From Nicotiana tabacum (Eukaryota; Streptophyta; Magnoliopsida; Solanales; Solanaceae), in contig NC_134102.1 of NCBI RefSeq assembly GCF_000715075.1, positions 101,654,501 through 101,718,500 on the forward strand: 64,000 nt of DNA, in the 5' to 3' direction. Both the position numbers and the translations under genes were made by a program. Shown here in pieces: positions 11,880-22,990 of this stretch (positions within the stretch are counted from its first letter, which is position 1; every line of letters starts with the position of its first letter). The notes under the pieces were generated by a model that made no database searches, was not told the DNA's origin, and was given only the letters and a program-made list of their open reading frames with translations.

Positions 11880-12585
11880 ACCACTCAACTTCTCTCGATC
11901 TGTTTTCAAAGACATACTCCTTAGTTTTCAACAAGTAAGAACCCCATAATTCACCTTTGTTTTTCATTATTCCCAAACCCCTTTCTGGGTTAGAGTATCA
12001 AAGCTGATGCCTTTATGAAGTGATTAATATAGCAAAATAAGATTCTTCTGCATGCTCTATTTTATCGTTGACTTTCCAGATTTTCATGCTTTTATTTGGG
12101 CATGTGTATTATTAATAGGTTACTTGGTACAGAATTGGGGTATTGAGGATATAAATGTTCAAAATTGAGGCTTTTGATGTTGATTATTACGTATGGTTTC
12201 TTCCCTTTTGTGGTTAATTGATGTCAAAGTAGTGTGCTTTTCTTAGTCTGAAACAGAAACATTGCTTTTCCGGTTTTGAATGCCAAGGATGTTTTGGTTC
12301 TGTTCTAAACTATTGTGTACAATATGATTTAGTCATCCGTATAATATATGTTGGAATCTTACTATATAATGGTTTAAATGTTGAGGGCGTAAGCCCGAAT
12401 AAAAGAGGGCGTGGTAGGCTGACTGCCACTGTAAAAGTAGTCTAAATCCTCTGAATTCATTGACTGACCCTATAACTAGTTTGGGCTTGAGGCATAATTA
12501 ATTGAGATTCTTTGATAACGTTGTTGATAATTTTATAACATTTATGAACCCGGTAAATTGATTCTTGTCAATGCTTGTTGCAGAA
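11880..12585 (+). other. 5' leader of the B3-like gene with one UTR intron
   Basis: A splice donor CAA|GTAAGA at 11934/11935 and an acceptor TTGTTGCAG at 12583 bracket a predicted 649-bp intron that is T-rich and noncoding. The acceptor ends two bases before the chosen ATG at 12586. This placement explains why the frame upstream of that ATG should not be translated. Inferred from splice signals only. Confidence 0.6.
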
Positions 12586-13707
12586 ATGAAAAGAGCAGCG
12601 TACTATAGTGCTGTACCCCAAATGCAGGATCTTTGGCCTATCAAGAAGGCTCTCACATTGTCTGATGTAGATATCACTCATCCATTTCTCACTTTGTCTC
12701 GGCAACAAGTAGAGAACCACATTGTATTGCATATGACAACACAACAACAGGAGCATTTGAGAGCCCAAGGCCAAGTAGATTTTAATGCCCGGGATGATGA
12801 TACAGGTGAGATGTATGTGATGAAGTTGAAATGGCGGGGAAGCTACTACAATCTTATTGGTAAGTGGGGCAGAGTCGTGCGGGGGAAAGGACTTGATGTT
12901 GGGCAAGAGATTAAAGTACGTTGGGAAAATGGGTGCTTACACTTCTCAGTCCCACAACAGCAGATTGTTGCAGTCCCACCAATTCGGATGGTGGCAGCAC
13001 CTGTGGTGCAGGACCACTGGCCCATTAAGAAGATCTTGACACTCTCTGATGTGGACACCAATCATCCATTTCTCCCTCTGCCCCGTCGGTTAGTTGAGGA
13101 TCATATTCTTGTGCATTGGACAGCTCAGCAACAAGAACAACTGAGAAAGGAGGAGCCTGTGAATGTAAATGCCCGAGATTATGATACTGGCGAAGGTTAT
13201 ATAATGAAATTTAAGTGGAGGGGGAATTACTATAACCTTATTGGGAAATGGGGAACAATAATTCGGCAGAAGGGACTTGGTGTTGGGAAAGAGATCAGGT
13301 TGCGCTGGGCAAATGAATGCTTGTTCTTCTCAGTTCCCCAAGAGCGGTATGTTGCCACGGCTTCGGGGATGGATAATTGGCCTATTAAGAAGGCACTTAC
13401 ATTGTCTGATGTCGATACCAATCATCCATTTCTTACTTTGCCCGGCAAAGCTGTTGAAGATCATATTCTGTTTTACTGGTCACAGCAAGCCCGAGAACAA
13501 CTGAGAAATGAACATCAGATAAATATTAATGCTCGAGATGATGACACTGGAGATCCTTATTTGATGAAGTTAAGATGGCGGGGAAGTTACTATAATCTCA
13601 TTGGAAAATGGGGAAAAATCATTAGAGGGAAAAAACTCCAGGTTGGTATAGAGATCAGACTACGCTGGGAAAATGGATGCTTATTCTTCTCAGTTCCTCA
13701 ATTGTAG
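12586..13707 (+). CDS. Protein of three tandem B3-like repeats (DUF313/B3-type DNA-binding family)
   Basis: This is a 373-residue protein encoded in one exon. Three repeats of about 105-115 residues start near residues 17, 145 and 265. Each opens with WPIKK.LTLSDVD..HPFL.L, continues with an HI...Q.LR segment and N[A]RD.DTG..Y.MK..WRG.YYNLIGKWG, and ends VG.EI..RW...CL.FSVPQ. The pattern of LTLSDV, then L(P)..VE.HI, then a basic strand and a final RW/FSV strand matches the plant B3 fold, especially the DUF313-like branch. B3 domains bind DNA and usually act as transcription factors in the nucleus. Repeats 1 and 3 look closest. The start at 12586 is chosen because a splice acceptor ends at 12583; the open frame upstream has no ATG outside the intron. 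Target DNA and role are unknown. A copia element ends about 400 bp upstream of the predicted start of transcription. Confidence 0.8.
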   Translation: MKRAAYYSAVPQMQDLWPIKKALTLSDVDITHPFLTLSRQQVENHIVLHMTTQQQEHLRAQGQVDFNARDDDTGEMYVMKLKWRGSYYNLIGKWGRVVRGKGLDVGQEIKVRWENGCLHFSVPQQQIVAVPPIRMVAAPVVQDHWPIKKILTLSDVDTNHPFLPLPRRLVEDHILVHWTAQQQEQLRKEEPVNVNARDYDTGEGYIMKFKWRGNYYNLIGKWGTIIRQKGLGVGKEIRLRWANECLFFSVPQERYVATASGMDNWPIKKALTLSDVDTNHPFLTLPGKAVEDHILFYWSQQAREQLRNEHQININARDDDTGDPYLMKLRWRGSYYNLIGKWGKIIRGKKLQVGIEIRLRWENGCLFFSVPQL

Positions 13708-14515
13708 CAGTGGCGGACCTGTAGATGTAGGAGAACTACCAAATCGCTTTTCCCATTTCATGTGTCATTTCAACATGGAATGCGCATTGGAAATTAAAAT
13801 TGTTTCAGGAAATAATTCATTGAAGTAGATGGTTTAGCAGAGCTGGAACTAAAACTATCCAGGCAGCAACTGACTGGCACATGGGACTGACCAAGCACAA
13901 ATCTTATCAGGTGATGCACCGCAATGCAACAGTTTTACTTAAACTACTCCTGTGAGGGTGTAATAAGTGGCACCTTTCCTCCTGCGATTGTTCCACCCCT
14001 ACCTTACTTTTTTGTGTGTAGTTTGGATTAGTCAAGTTGATGTTATGGGATTGGTTTTTCATTCATTTGATCTTGATATTCCCCTTCATTTCATCCAAAT
14101 ATTTCCAGCTTGTAAGGCTATGGCTCTCTTATTTCCTTTTCATGTTTGATTCTTCAGTGGAATTGAAAAGGTGTTAATGCAACTTCTTTTCATCAATAAA
14201 AGTTATGATTACTTATAAAAAATAAAATAATTGAACTGCAACTTCTTTTCATCTTCATATGATTTTTCCTGCTTATTATGTTTCACGCTTTTTTGTGATC
14301 AGCAATGGTAATTTTATTGATTTCAGCAGCACTAAGATGGTGCTGTGAGTGATGCACATCTGAAAAGCAAAAAAGAGGGTACCTGGCTCAACTATTTAGG
14401 GAGCCAGCACAATCTAACAGTGTTTCAGCATCATTTACATGTTTCAAATTATACCAATAAAGCAATTAAAGTTAGCAGTTGATCTTCATGATTGAGTTAA
14501 TCTTCCCTTCAAAAT
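13708..14515 (+). other. 3' UTR of the B3-like gene and flank, no further gene
   Basis: The sequence is AT-rich and noncoding. An AATAAA (CATCAATAAAAGTT) near 14193 could be the poly(A) signal. The region from about 14280 may already be the 3' tail of the LINE relic, but no clear border is visible. Confidence 0.45.
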
Positions 14516-16400
14516 ACCTTCTATTTCTTTCTTTCCGCAAAGTCCATAATATACATGCTGGAATAGTGGGCCAACTTTTTTCTCAAACCCTTGTTCCTAC
14601 TTTTGTTGTTCCAACGTTCTAGCAGCTTAGATAAAGGACTCATGCCAGTTCCATAATATTCGCAAATAGATGTCAGAAACAAATGATTGGCACTTTCTTT
14701 TACCCCAGTCAATGTAGAAACAAATGATTGGCACTTTCAGCTTTTTCTCCACACATGTAGCACCTATGCTGAGTTGATAACCTCTTCTTTGTAAGTTATC
14801 TTGAGTCAGGCAAGCTTCCTGATCAACCAAGCACACTAAAAAGCCTCTTTATAGAGTGCTTTTGATCTCCGTATCTGCTTCAATGGCCATCGGCCAATCT
14901 GGTCTGGTCCTCTCGTCAGAACTGAATTGATTTGACTGTGAAGATGTCTTTGTTTTTTGCTTTACAAGACAGCTGGTCTGATCCATCAGAGAAATATCGG
15001 GAGGAGCCCAAGACATTGAAGAAATTTGTCATGCTTCCTATTTCCCAATCATTGAAGTTCCTTCTAAACATGACAATCAATTTGGTCCTTACTCTTTGCC
15101 AGACTAAGATTAGTATCTTGTGCCAGATAAACAATATTGGGTATTGTTCTTTTAGAGGAGAATGCGTTAACCAATTGTCGTGCCAGAGAGAAACATTTCT
15201 CCCATTTCCAACTTTGTACACAATGTTTTCAGCAAAGAGTGGCCACTGTGATCTGATACATTTCCACATCTCATGTGGTTCGGATCTCAGGTTTGTACAC
15301 CATTCATTTGATAGCCCGATATTCTCATTGATCATTGTTAGAGTTTCTTCTTCAAAAGCAAATCTCCATAGCCACTTCATGACGATGTTCTTATTCTATA
15401 CCCTTAAGTTTTTTATTCCCATTCCTTATCCTCTTTCTTTATGCACACAATACTCGACGTAACTAGATGATTTGCTATTTTATTCTTGATTCTTAGTCTA
15501 TCAATCCTATTTTCCACCTTGACAGGCATGGCAAATAAGGACATATGTATGAATAGAGTTCAAAATACTGTTGTTAGAATCAAATGACCTCACAATGACA
15601 ATATTGTCTCTTTCAACTGGTTAGCCTTTTCTCACATTTTTCCATCACCCCATTTCATATTGCATCTGACCTGTGTTTTGCTCCAAGAGGAAGGCCCAGA
15701 TATGTAGCTGATAAACTTTCTATTCTGCAACCCAAAGTATTTGCTAATTCCTCTATGTTTTGGAATTCATGACCGGAAGAAGTTTTCTTTTCCCCCAGTC
15801 AATGTGAGGCTCTAACACTGTGTCAAACACTGGTAAAATCAGCCTCTTCAAGTTATCATCTTCATAAAATGTTGAGTTGCTCAGATTCTTTTGATGTTCT
15901 CTGGATACTTTTTTTTTTTAATCCGCTGGATGCATTGAAACCCTTTATCCATCCTTCCTGTACAGCTGTCCTGAGCGTCCTACTTAAACCCTCCATCACT
16001 AATATGAAAAAGAAAGTGGAGAGAGGGTCCCCTTGCCTGATACCCCTTTCAGTGACAAAAAAAGCCTTCAGGTATCTCATTGATGAGAATAGAGAGTTTG
16101 AATGTGCTGATTCGATGTCTTATCCAGTTTAGCTATTTCCTTCCAAATCCCATTTCGGAGAGCTTTTGAGCAAGAAAGCCCCAGCTTACATAGTCATGTT
16201 TTTTCAATGTCGACCTTCTTTTTCCCATTCATTTGCTATGAGCACCGAATCCATAACTGGCCTCCCTTTAATAAATGCCACTTTTTGAAAACAACCTTTT
16301 TTATCTTTCAGTTGGGAGCTTTGTGATTATCTTATAGAAACTATCAACAAGACTAAGATGTCTAAATTCCTTTAGATCAGTATGGCTTGTGTTTTGAACT
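14516..16400 (-). pseudogene. L1-type LINE remnant: reverse transcriptase and zf-RVT end
   Basis: On the minus strand, from high to low coordinates, the fragment reads in the order of a plant L1 ORF2. LSLVDSFYKIITKL near 16370-16330 and FIKGRPVMDSVLIANEWE near 16280-16220 are followed by FFVTERGIRQGDPLS.FFFILVMEGLS near 16065-15985. VGNGRNVSLWHDNWL near 15220-15170 comes next, then the C-terminal cysteine/histidine zf-RVT region near 14830-14690. The reading needs several frame shifts and contains stops, so it is dead. The catalytic YADD and endonuclease regions are not seen. It lies downstream of the B3-like gene on the opposite strand. No poly(A) tail or target duplication could be fixed. 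Confidence 0.85.
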
Positions 16401-16490
16401 CCTACAGCTCTCCATCTTTTGTTGGTTTCAATCTAGAATGCCTTCCAATGATGATGTTCAAGGAACACAAGCACACACAAAAATATGTTA

Positions 16491-16735
16491 CTCCCTCTCC
16501 ATTTTATGTGATGCACTTACATTTTAATTTGTCTTGAAAAGAATGACACCTTTCTTTTCTTCCGAATTGACACCTTTCTATATCTAATTGCATTTACTTT
16601 AATTTTCCCATTTTACTCCTAATTTTTAGCCACACTAATCTCATGGCAAGTTTAAAACCATATGGTTCAAAAGTCTTTTCTTTCTTAAACTTTGGTCCCG
16701 ATCAAAAACCTTCACACTAAATGGGATGGGGGGAG
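16491..16735. mobile_element. Stowaway-type MITE
   Basis: A 245-bp noncoding element is flanked by TA on both sides (16489-16490 and 16736-16737). Its ends are CTCCCTCTCCATTTTATG and, reversed, CTCCCCCCATCCCATTTAG. CTCCCTCC-type ends plus a TA target duplication define Stowaway (Tc1/mariner) MITEs. No transposase is encoded, so movement would need one in trans. Confidence 0.9.
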
Positions 16736-16751
16736 TAATATTTTTCTATGA

Positions 16752-16975
16752 AGTTGGGTGGGTGTATTAATGTGGAGAAAATTCGTCCTGATTCCGGAAC
16801 ATGTGCTTCCAATCTGCCACTTGTCCATGGGACCAAGCAAATGCAAATGTAGGCTGAGGAAGGGTTGGGTGGGTGTGTTACTGTGGGAGAAATTCGCTCA
16901 GTCCCAGATACTGCATTTTCTAATCTGCCACTTTTCTACCAGACCAGTTGTGAAGACAAACATGGGATTAAGTAG
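16752..16975 (+). repeat. Diverged tandem duplication of about 110 bp
   Basis: Two copies begin with GTTGGGTGGGTGT (near 16754 and 16865), share GTGGRGAAAATTCG-like and AATCTGCCACTT blocks in the same order, and end in an AGACCA/GGACCA motif. No function is visible. Confidence 0.7.
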
Positions 16976-17869
16976 AACCTTTTACAAGAAGGTGGTTTGG
17001 TCTTTTGATTTGTTTTCTTAGAGTGTTTCTTGGTTTAATTACTCACTTGATGTTTGAACTTGAACTAGATTATTTTGGTCCCATTTCGTGCTTGATGATT
17101 AATACTTACATTGTAGCTTTCATTTTTTTTTGTTTCTCTAAATAATTTTTGTCAAGGATATTTGTTAATATTCTGTAATTAAGGACTTAGATCAGGGAAT
17201 ACACAATATATCTGTTATAATCAATTAGGGAGATTTTAATCTGGTAAGTTGTGCATTGTTTAGACTCTAGAACATGTGTACACATTAACCCAAATAGCAT
17301 CAGAGAGAAATCAAGTTGTGCATTCTCGAAATGTCTTTCTCTCTTCTTCTTACTCTACAATTTTGACGGACACGAAAGTCCAGGTGTTTGGTTGTTTTGA
17401 GACTAACTGTTGTGTCCGACTTTTCAGGCTCTTAAGATTACAAAGACAAATTACCCCTGCTTTAGTTGAACCTGATCAATGATGGAATTTGTCCAGACTA
17501 ACAGATCGATTTTCTACTGAGCCTTCTGCTGCACATTGTTCAGTGACCACTACAATCTTCTCATGGTATATAACACCATCTGCTCATCTTTGGGTGCATG
17601 ATGGTACGGCAGCATAAATAACTAGATGATTCCAGCTACTTGAAAGTCTTCAAGCCAGACGTGATCCTAATGAGCACAGCTACTGCAGTCAATATGACCT
17701 CTACCTTTGTTTTTTGCCGAAAAAGGACTGTAGTTTTCTACTAGATATTTATAATTTGACCCTTCAGTACAACCAATTGGATATTCCTGTTTTGTGGTAA
17801 TTCTTTTTTACTAAAAATTACTAGGAACCTCAGAGGTTCTGGGCTCTCAAAGGAGAGAGAAGGGATAAG
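16976..17869. other. Noncoding stretch
   Basis: I see no gene, RNA or clear repeat in this AT-rich segment. Short open frames lack any recognisable motif. Confidence 0.4.
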
Positions 17870-17885
17870 GAGAGATTCGTGGAGC

Positions 17886-18079
17886 CTTCAGTGTTTTGGT
17901 TTAATGGTAAAAGTGCAGTGTGTGACATGTGGATTAGGTGCACATCACGGGTTTGAACTCTGCTGCAGACAAAGGCATGGTATTTAAGTGGTGAAGGGTA
18001 AAGGGGCGGGCATATTATCCCTGAGTTTCGAACCATGCGCCAGCTGGCTCTCAGCGATTTTTCGGTTTATCCAAAAAAA
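17886..18079 (+). mobile_element. tRNA-derived SINE, copy 1
   Basis: A 194-bp element has an A-box-like TGGTTTAATGGTAAAAGTG and a B-box-like GGGTTTGAACTCTG in its first half, the RNA polymerase III promoter layout of tRNA-derived SINEs. It ends in CCAAAAAAAG. An imperfect 16-bp target duplication flanks it: GAGAGATTCGTGGAGC (17870-17885) and GAGAGATTCAGGGAGC (18080-18095). This is the hallmark of LINE-mediated retroposition. Confidence 0.85.
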
Positions 18080-18198
18080 GAGAGATTCAGGGAGCATATA
18101 TATACGGATGGAAAAGGAAGGGTATGTGTCCCTGCATAATTTGCGCAGTTGAGAACTAGGAAAGCTGGGTATCAGAAAGTGACTGCAGCATAGGAGTT

Positions 18199-18312
18199 AT
18201 GTGCTGTGTTAGGCTGCTGAAACTGAAAGCAGTAGACATGATTGCAGGACTTGATCAAATTGCTTCACTGGCTGCACAAGAGTATTTGGCATCTGCTGGT
18301 GGTTCCAAATAA
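18199..18312 (+). other. Possible 37-codon small ORF or exon relic
   Basis: ATG 18199 to TAA 18310 reads a short hydrophobic peptide containing MIAGLDQIASLAAQEYL and ending in SAGGSK. Its composition looks more protein-like than its surroundings and lies between two SINEs. I do not recognise it. It could be a last-exon remnant or chance. Confidence 0.15.
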
Positions 18313-18342
18313 GCTAGAAGCTTCACTAAAGTTGTTGTTTGG

Positions 18343-18481
18343 TGACAAGTGAGGCTTGCTCAGTTGGTAAAAGCACCTCCACCTATGACCGTTAGGTCCT
18401 GAGTTCGAGTCACGCTGGAGGGGAAGTGTGGAAACACTATATATCCTCCTAATTTGGGAGGGGTTTAAAAAAAAAAAAAAA
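18343..18481 (+). mobile_element. tRNA-derived SINE, copy 2 (different family)
   Basis: A 139-bp element has an A box (GGCTTGCTCAGTTGGTAAAAG), a B box (GAGTTCGAGTC) and a 15-base A tail. It is flanked by the perfect 11-bp repeat TTGTTGTTTGG (18332-18342 and 18482-18492). The tRNA-like part is not a functional tRNA gene: acceptor-stem pairing and a mature 3' end are missing. Confidence 0.9.
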
Positions 18482-18492
18482 TTGTTGTTTGG

Positions 18493-19848
18493 CGGCGGGC
18501 GGTTACTGTTTGGTTGTGTGTTTAATTAAGTAGTGATATTTTCTAGATCATGATTGGTTAGGTAATCTCTCATTTGTCATATGTCAGATCAAAGCTGAAC
18601 CGTGTAGGATAAGGTTGGGAATGTTGTTTGTCCTTTATATTTATGGTTTCGTTCGGAGAAGATGGAGAAGAGCATAAATCTACGAGGATGTATGCTAATT
18701 GCCTAATCAAGATTTTCCCTTTTAAGATTGGTCTTAAGAGCCAAAAATGTCAAAAGTGGTGTGTGTAAGTCATCATCTCTCTATCTCTTGGTCTTCAAAA
18801 ATTTGGACCAAAGAAATTTGCTGGATATGACAATTCGTTTTGATAATTGTGAAATTACCGTAGGCTAGTATGTAAAACTGGTGACTTGTACAGTGTGGTA
18901 GCATGTATGTTCGAGTATAACTTGTTATAGAGAGTAGTTCTCCTAGTTCATTAATTGAGCTTTGACCTCCACAATGTCGGAAATTAATGTTTTACATATT
19001 TCTCAGAACTAGCAGTTCCACAGTTAGCGACTGCTGAAACTGAGTGAGGACTCTTCAGAATGTGAGTTATCCCTATTTGAATTTGGGTGCAGCATAAACA
19101 ATGAGTTGTAACTTACCTGCTGTGTTGCAATTCTGATTCTCTTCTATTGACTTGGACAAACAATCCCCGTAAAGTTACTAAAGAAGCTCATCGAACCAAA
19201 TATCCACACGGCCATACCTCGTGCAATAAATCAAAGTACTAGGAAGTAGGAATATCGCAATAATTCCCCGTGTTATTAATGGAAAGCAGACTACATCATC
19301 ACGTGAACACTGATGTATTGACATTAAGAAAATTGAACAAATCCCACCCTTGCTCTCTTTTACCTTTTGAGTTTTCTTCTGGACAGATACCAAAGCAGAG
19401 AAGTAGGAGAACTAGCATATTCATGTCAAGGCACATCTGAATGATGCAAGTAGAATCTGGCAAATTGAGATATGGAGAAACTATAAATTTTAGGAAGTGT
19501 TGCGGGATAAAAGTCATTTCTTCAATCGTGCGACAAATAACTCTCATTCCAACGTAGTGTTTCTACTGTGCTGTGGTTACAATGTGCTTGATTCTTGGAG
19601 TTTCTATTAGGAAAAAAAGAAAAAAAGTCAATACTGTTCTGCAGTTGCAATACTGCTGTCAGTTATCACATCCTTTGCAAATCACTTAAAAAACACTAAA
19701 TAGAACCATATACTTCCATTGGAAGTTCCATTGGTCGAAGACTCCTAGAGTGATTGTCTCTTCACTTACAGTGATTTTTGTGCATTCCAAGTCACACATT
19801 ACTTAGGCTAATCAATTACCATTAAACCTGCAGAGCACTTTAAAAACT
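18493..19848. other. Intergenic stretch, no gene seen
   Basis: The AT-rich DNA between SINE 2 and the 3' end of the eEF2 gene has short frames only, none with a recognisable motif. Confidence 0.5.
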
Positions 19849-20156
19849 TTTATTTCATAATGGAAATAAAGGACATCGCCCCCTTCCACAAAACTGCAAT
19901 TGTTAGGTAACCAGCTAGCTGAGCAGTAGAAAATTATCTAAATGAAGTGAAAGATATCTTTAAATAAAACACGGCAGTAACACTCTTAACACCGTAAAAG
20001 ACAGGTGTAACAAGTCCCGCAACAACAAGCTTACAAACTAGCATCCTAATACAAGACAAAAAGTTCAAATTAATGTCCAAACAGATAAATGCAAACAAAA
20101 CTATAGAAGCTCCAATTGAGCAGGTTAAATATCTTTTGCCAGCTTGAACATCCATC
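19849..20156 (-). other. 3' UTR of the eEF2 gene
   Basis: Noncoding DNA directly follows the eEF2 stop codon. On the minus strand AATAAA occurs at 19854-19849, about 300 bases after the stop, and is the best poly(A) signal candidate. Confidence 0.5.
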
Positions 20157-22974
20157 TTATAGCTTGTCCTCAAACTCAGACAGAGGAGTCACCGCCTGCT
20201 TCAAACCCTTCCTCTTGCGGATATCAAGGACGAGTTGATGAGCTTGTGTACCAGCATCCAATGGATCAGATGACATCATGTCCCAATGATCGAACACACA
20301 TTGTGGGAAAGCTTGACCAGATGTAGCAGCCCTCAAGGTACCTGAGAATCCAAACGACTCGATGACAGGAAGGTAAGCCTTGATATTGTAAAGAGGAGTT
20401 CCTGGCCTCTGCATCTCCTCGAACACATGTCCACGCTTCTGGTTCAGAACACCATAGATGCCACCAAGGGCTTGCTCTGGAGCCTGAATCTCCACAAGGT
20501 AAACAGGCTCCAACAGGCGGGGCTTGGCGGTAAGCTGAGAAGCATAGATAACCCTCCTAGCAGTGGGAATGACTTGGCCACCGCCCCTGTGAATAGCATC
20601 AGCATGAAGAACAACATCACAGACTTCAAAGCAAATACCTCTCATGTTCTCTTCAGCCAATGCACCTTCCTTGGAAGCCCACTGGAAACCAGCAACAACA
20701 GAATCCTTAATTTCATTCAGGTACTGAACTCCCTTACACATATCCACCACCATGTTGGGACCAGTTGTCTCTGGACCAAAGCACCAAATTTTCTTTGCAA
20801 GATCCTTGTCCCAACCAAACTCCTCAGACAAGATCTTGGAACGAACTTTGGGATCATCCCTAGGGCCAATGCGTCCATCGTCAATAGCCTCAGCAAGACC
20901 TTCCTCCATGGGTCTAGCTTCCATGTACAAACGGTTATGCTTGTTAGGAGACTTGCTCATCACAGTCCTACAAGACTTCTCAAGGACAGTCTCACGGAAG
21001 GACACAACAGGATCAGACACTATAATTTCAGCACCGCCCATGAAATCATCCTGCAAGTCCTTTAAGCAGATCTCAAGGTGGAGTTCTCCAGCACCAGCAA
21101 TGATATGCTCTCCAGACTCTTCAATAGAACAAAGAACCATAGGATCAGACTTAGCCAGACGCTTCAACCCTTCAACAAGCTTGGGAAGGTCAGATGCAAG
21201 CTTGCACTGAACAGCAACTCGCACAACTGGTGAGACAGAAAACTTCATTGCTCTGATTGGATGGGCCTCGACTTCCTTCTCATTGGTCAATGTTGCATTC
21301 TTGGTAATAAATTGATCAAGACCGACCATAGCAACAGTGTTACCACAAGGGACATCCTCAACAGTTTCTTGCTTCTTACCCATCCAAATAACAGTTCTCT
21401 GCACATTCTTAACATACAAATCCTTCTTTTCACCAGGTACATAGTTGGGACCCATGATTCTGACCTTCATACCAGTACAAACCTTACCAGCAAACACACG
21501 ACCAAAAGCAAAGAATCTACCCTTGTCTGATGCTGGAATCATTTTGGATACATAAAGCATGAGTGGCCCTTCTGGGTCACAGTTCCTGATGGCATTGGCA
21601 TATTGATCATCAAGAGGTCCCTCGTACAGGTTTTCCACACGGTATCTTTGAGCTGTGGAAGGAGATGGCAGATGAAAGATCATCATTTCCAGAAGAGCAG
21701 TACTTGCAGGAAGCCAGGTCTGCATCACACGCTTCATCAGTGCCTTGCCCATCAACTCTTTCTCCTCAGATTTCATGGTTACACCAAGCTTCTGCAACAT
21801 TGGCCAGAGCTTATCTTTTTGATCGTTCATGCAAGTGTTAATAATCTGCTTGATTGGCTCATAACAGAATTGAACAAACCCACGCTTGCATGTAGCAGAC
21901 CCGGTATTTTTGGTGGTCCACTTTTTGGTGGCAGGGTCAAAGAAGTTCTCACCCCACAGCCTTTCCATCATCTTAGACTCGTCAACTCCAAACTTGGAAG
22001 CATACATCTTGGCAAAGTTGGTGAGAGTGAAAGCCCACCCATGCAATCCAGCTGAGAAAGCAACAGTACCTTTCTCGGGATAGACCTGGACATCACCGAG
22101 AAGGGGATCCTCATATGTAGCCATGATAACATTAGCATTCTCAATAACCCTGGAAAATGTCTGATAAGCCTCCTCTCCATCAACCTGAAGCTCAAGGAAA
22201 CACCTGTCCATCTTGTTAACTGTCAAGACAGGACGAATCCTTTCACCGAGGGCCTGACGGAGCACAGTCTCTGTCTGGACACAGACACCTTCTACACAGT
22301 CAACCACAACAAGTGCACCATCAGTAATACGAAGGGCAGCAGTCACTTCAGATGAGAAGTCAACGTGCCCAGGTGAATCAATGAGGTTGATGAGGTACTC
22401 GTTCCCATTTCTCTCTCCCTTGAAGTTCTTCAAGGATTCATCAGTCATCTGATAATATAGTGAAATACCAGTGGACTTGATGGTGATACCACGCTCAGCT
22501 TCATCTGCACGTGTATCTGTCATTCTGACATCACCTGCGACTTCCTGAGCAATAATACCAGCAGCCGCCACCAGAGAGTCGGTGAGAGTAGATTTTCCTG
22601 TCAGATCAAAGATAATCAGGTAACTAGAACCAGAGATGGTATGCTATTAGCAATACCTCAAATCTGTTCTACAGACGGAAAGGAAAACTGGAGAAGAAAA
22701 CTAATGAAATAACATTAAGCAAAACTGTACTACCCAAAAAATACATAATAGTATGATGTTATTGTCAATATTAACTCCAGGTGATCAGTGGGCAATAAAG
22801 TTTCTCTTCCTCGACGTGAACAAAAACATTCTCAAGAAAAACTATAATTAAGTAACATCATCAGAATTATTTCAGTTGCTTACCATGGTCCACATGAGCA
22901 ATAACAGACATATTACGAATGTTATGCTTGTAGTCCATAATGTTTCTAAGCTCTTCAGCTGTGAACTTCACCAT
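20157..22974 (-). CDS. EEF2: Translation elongation factor 2 (eEF2), two coding exons
   Basis: Exon 1 is 22974-22884 (starts [18 protein letters not shown]) and exon 2 is 22597-20157. The 286-bp intron has a GTAAG donor and a GACAG acceptor and splits a Gly codon inside the P-loop. The spliced product is 843 residues, the normal plant eEF2 length. eEF2 is the cytosolic GTPase that moves the ribosome one codon after each peptide bond. The GTP-binding motifs are AHVDHGKS (26-33), DSPGHVDF (about 105) and NKMD (about 158). The switch region [10 protein letters not shown] is near 65. The diphthamide histidine is His700 in [11 protein letters not shown], and the usual C-terminus EDKL is present. 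All key residues are intact, so the gene looks functional. It is single in the window and read away from the IQM gene. Confidence 0.98.
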
Positions 22975-22990
22975 CTTGATTACTTGTTAA

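Noticed and set aside
12565..12585. Longer N-terminus for the B3-like protein
   Set aside because: These bases lie in the predicted intron before the acceptor at 12583.
18355..18425. Functional tRNA gene
   Set aside because: A and B boxes are present, but stems do not pair, an A tail follows and a target duplication flanks it; it is a SINE.
20427..21530. Open frames on the plus strand opposite eEF2 (up to 212 residues)
   Set aside because: Antisense shadows of a highly conserved gene.
22571..22884. eEF2 as an 804-residue protein starting inside the main exon
   Set aside because: A spliced upstream exon supplies the conserved N-terminus and P-loop, giving the standard 843 residues.
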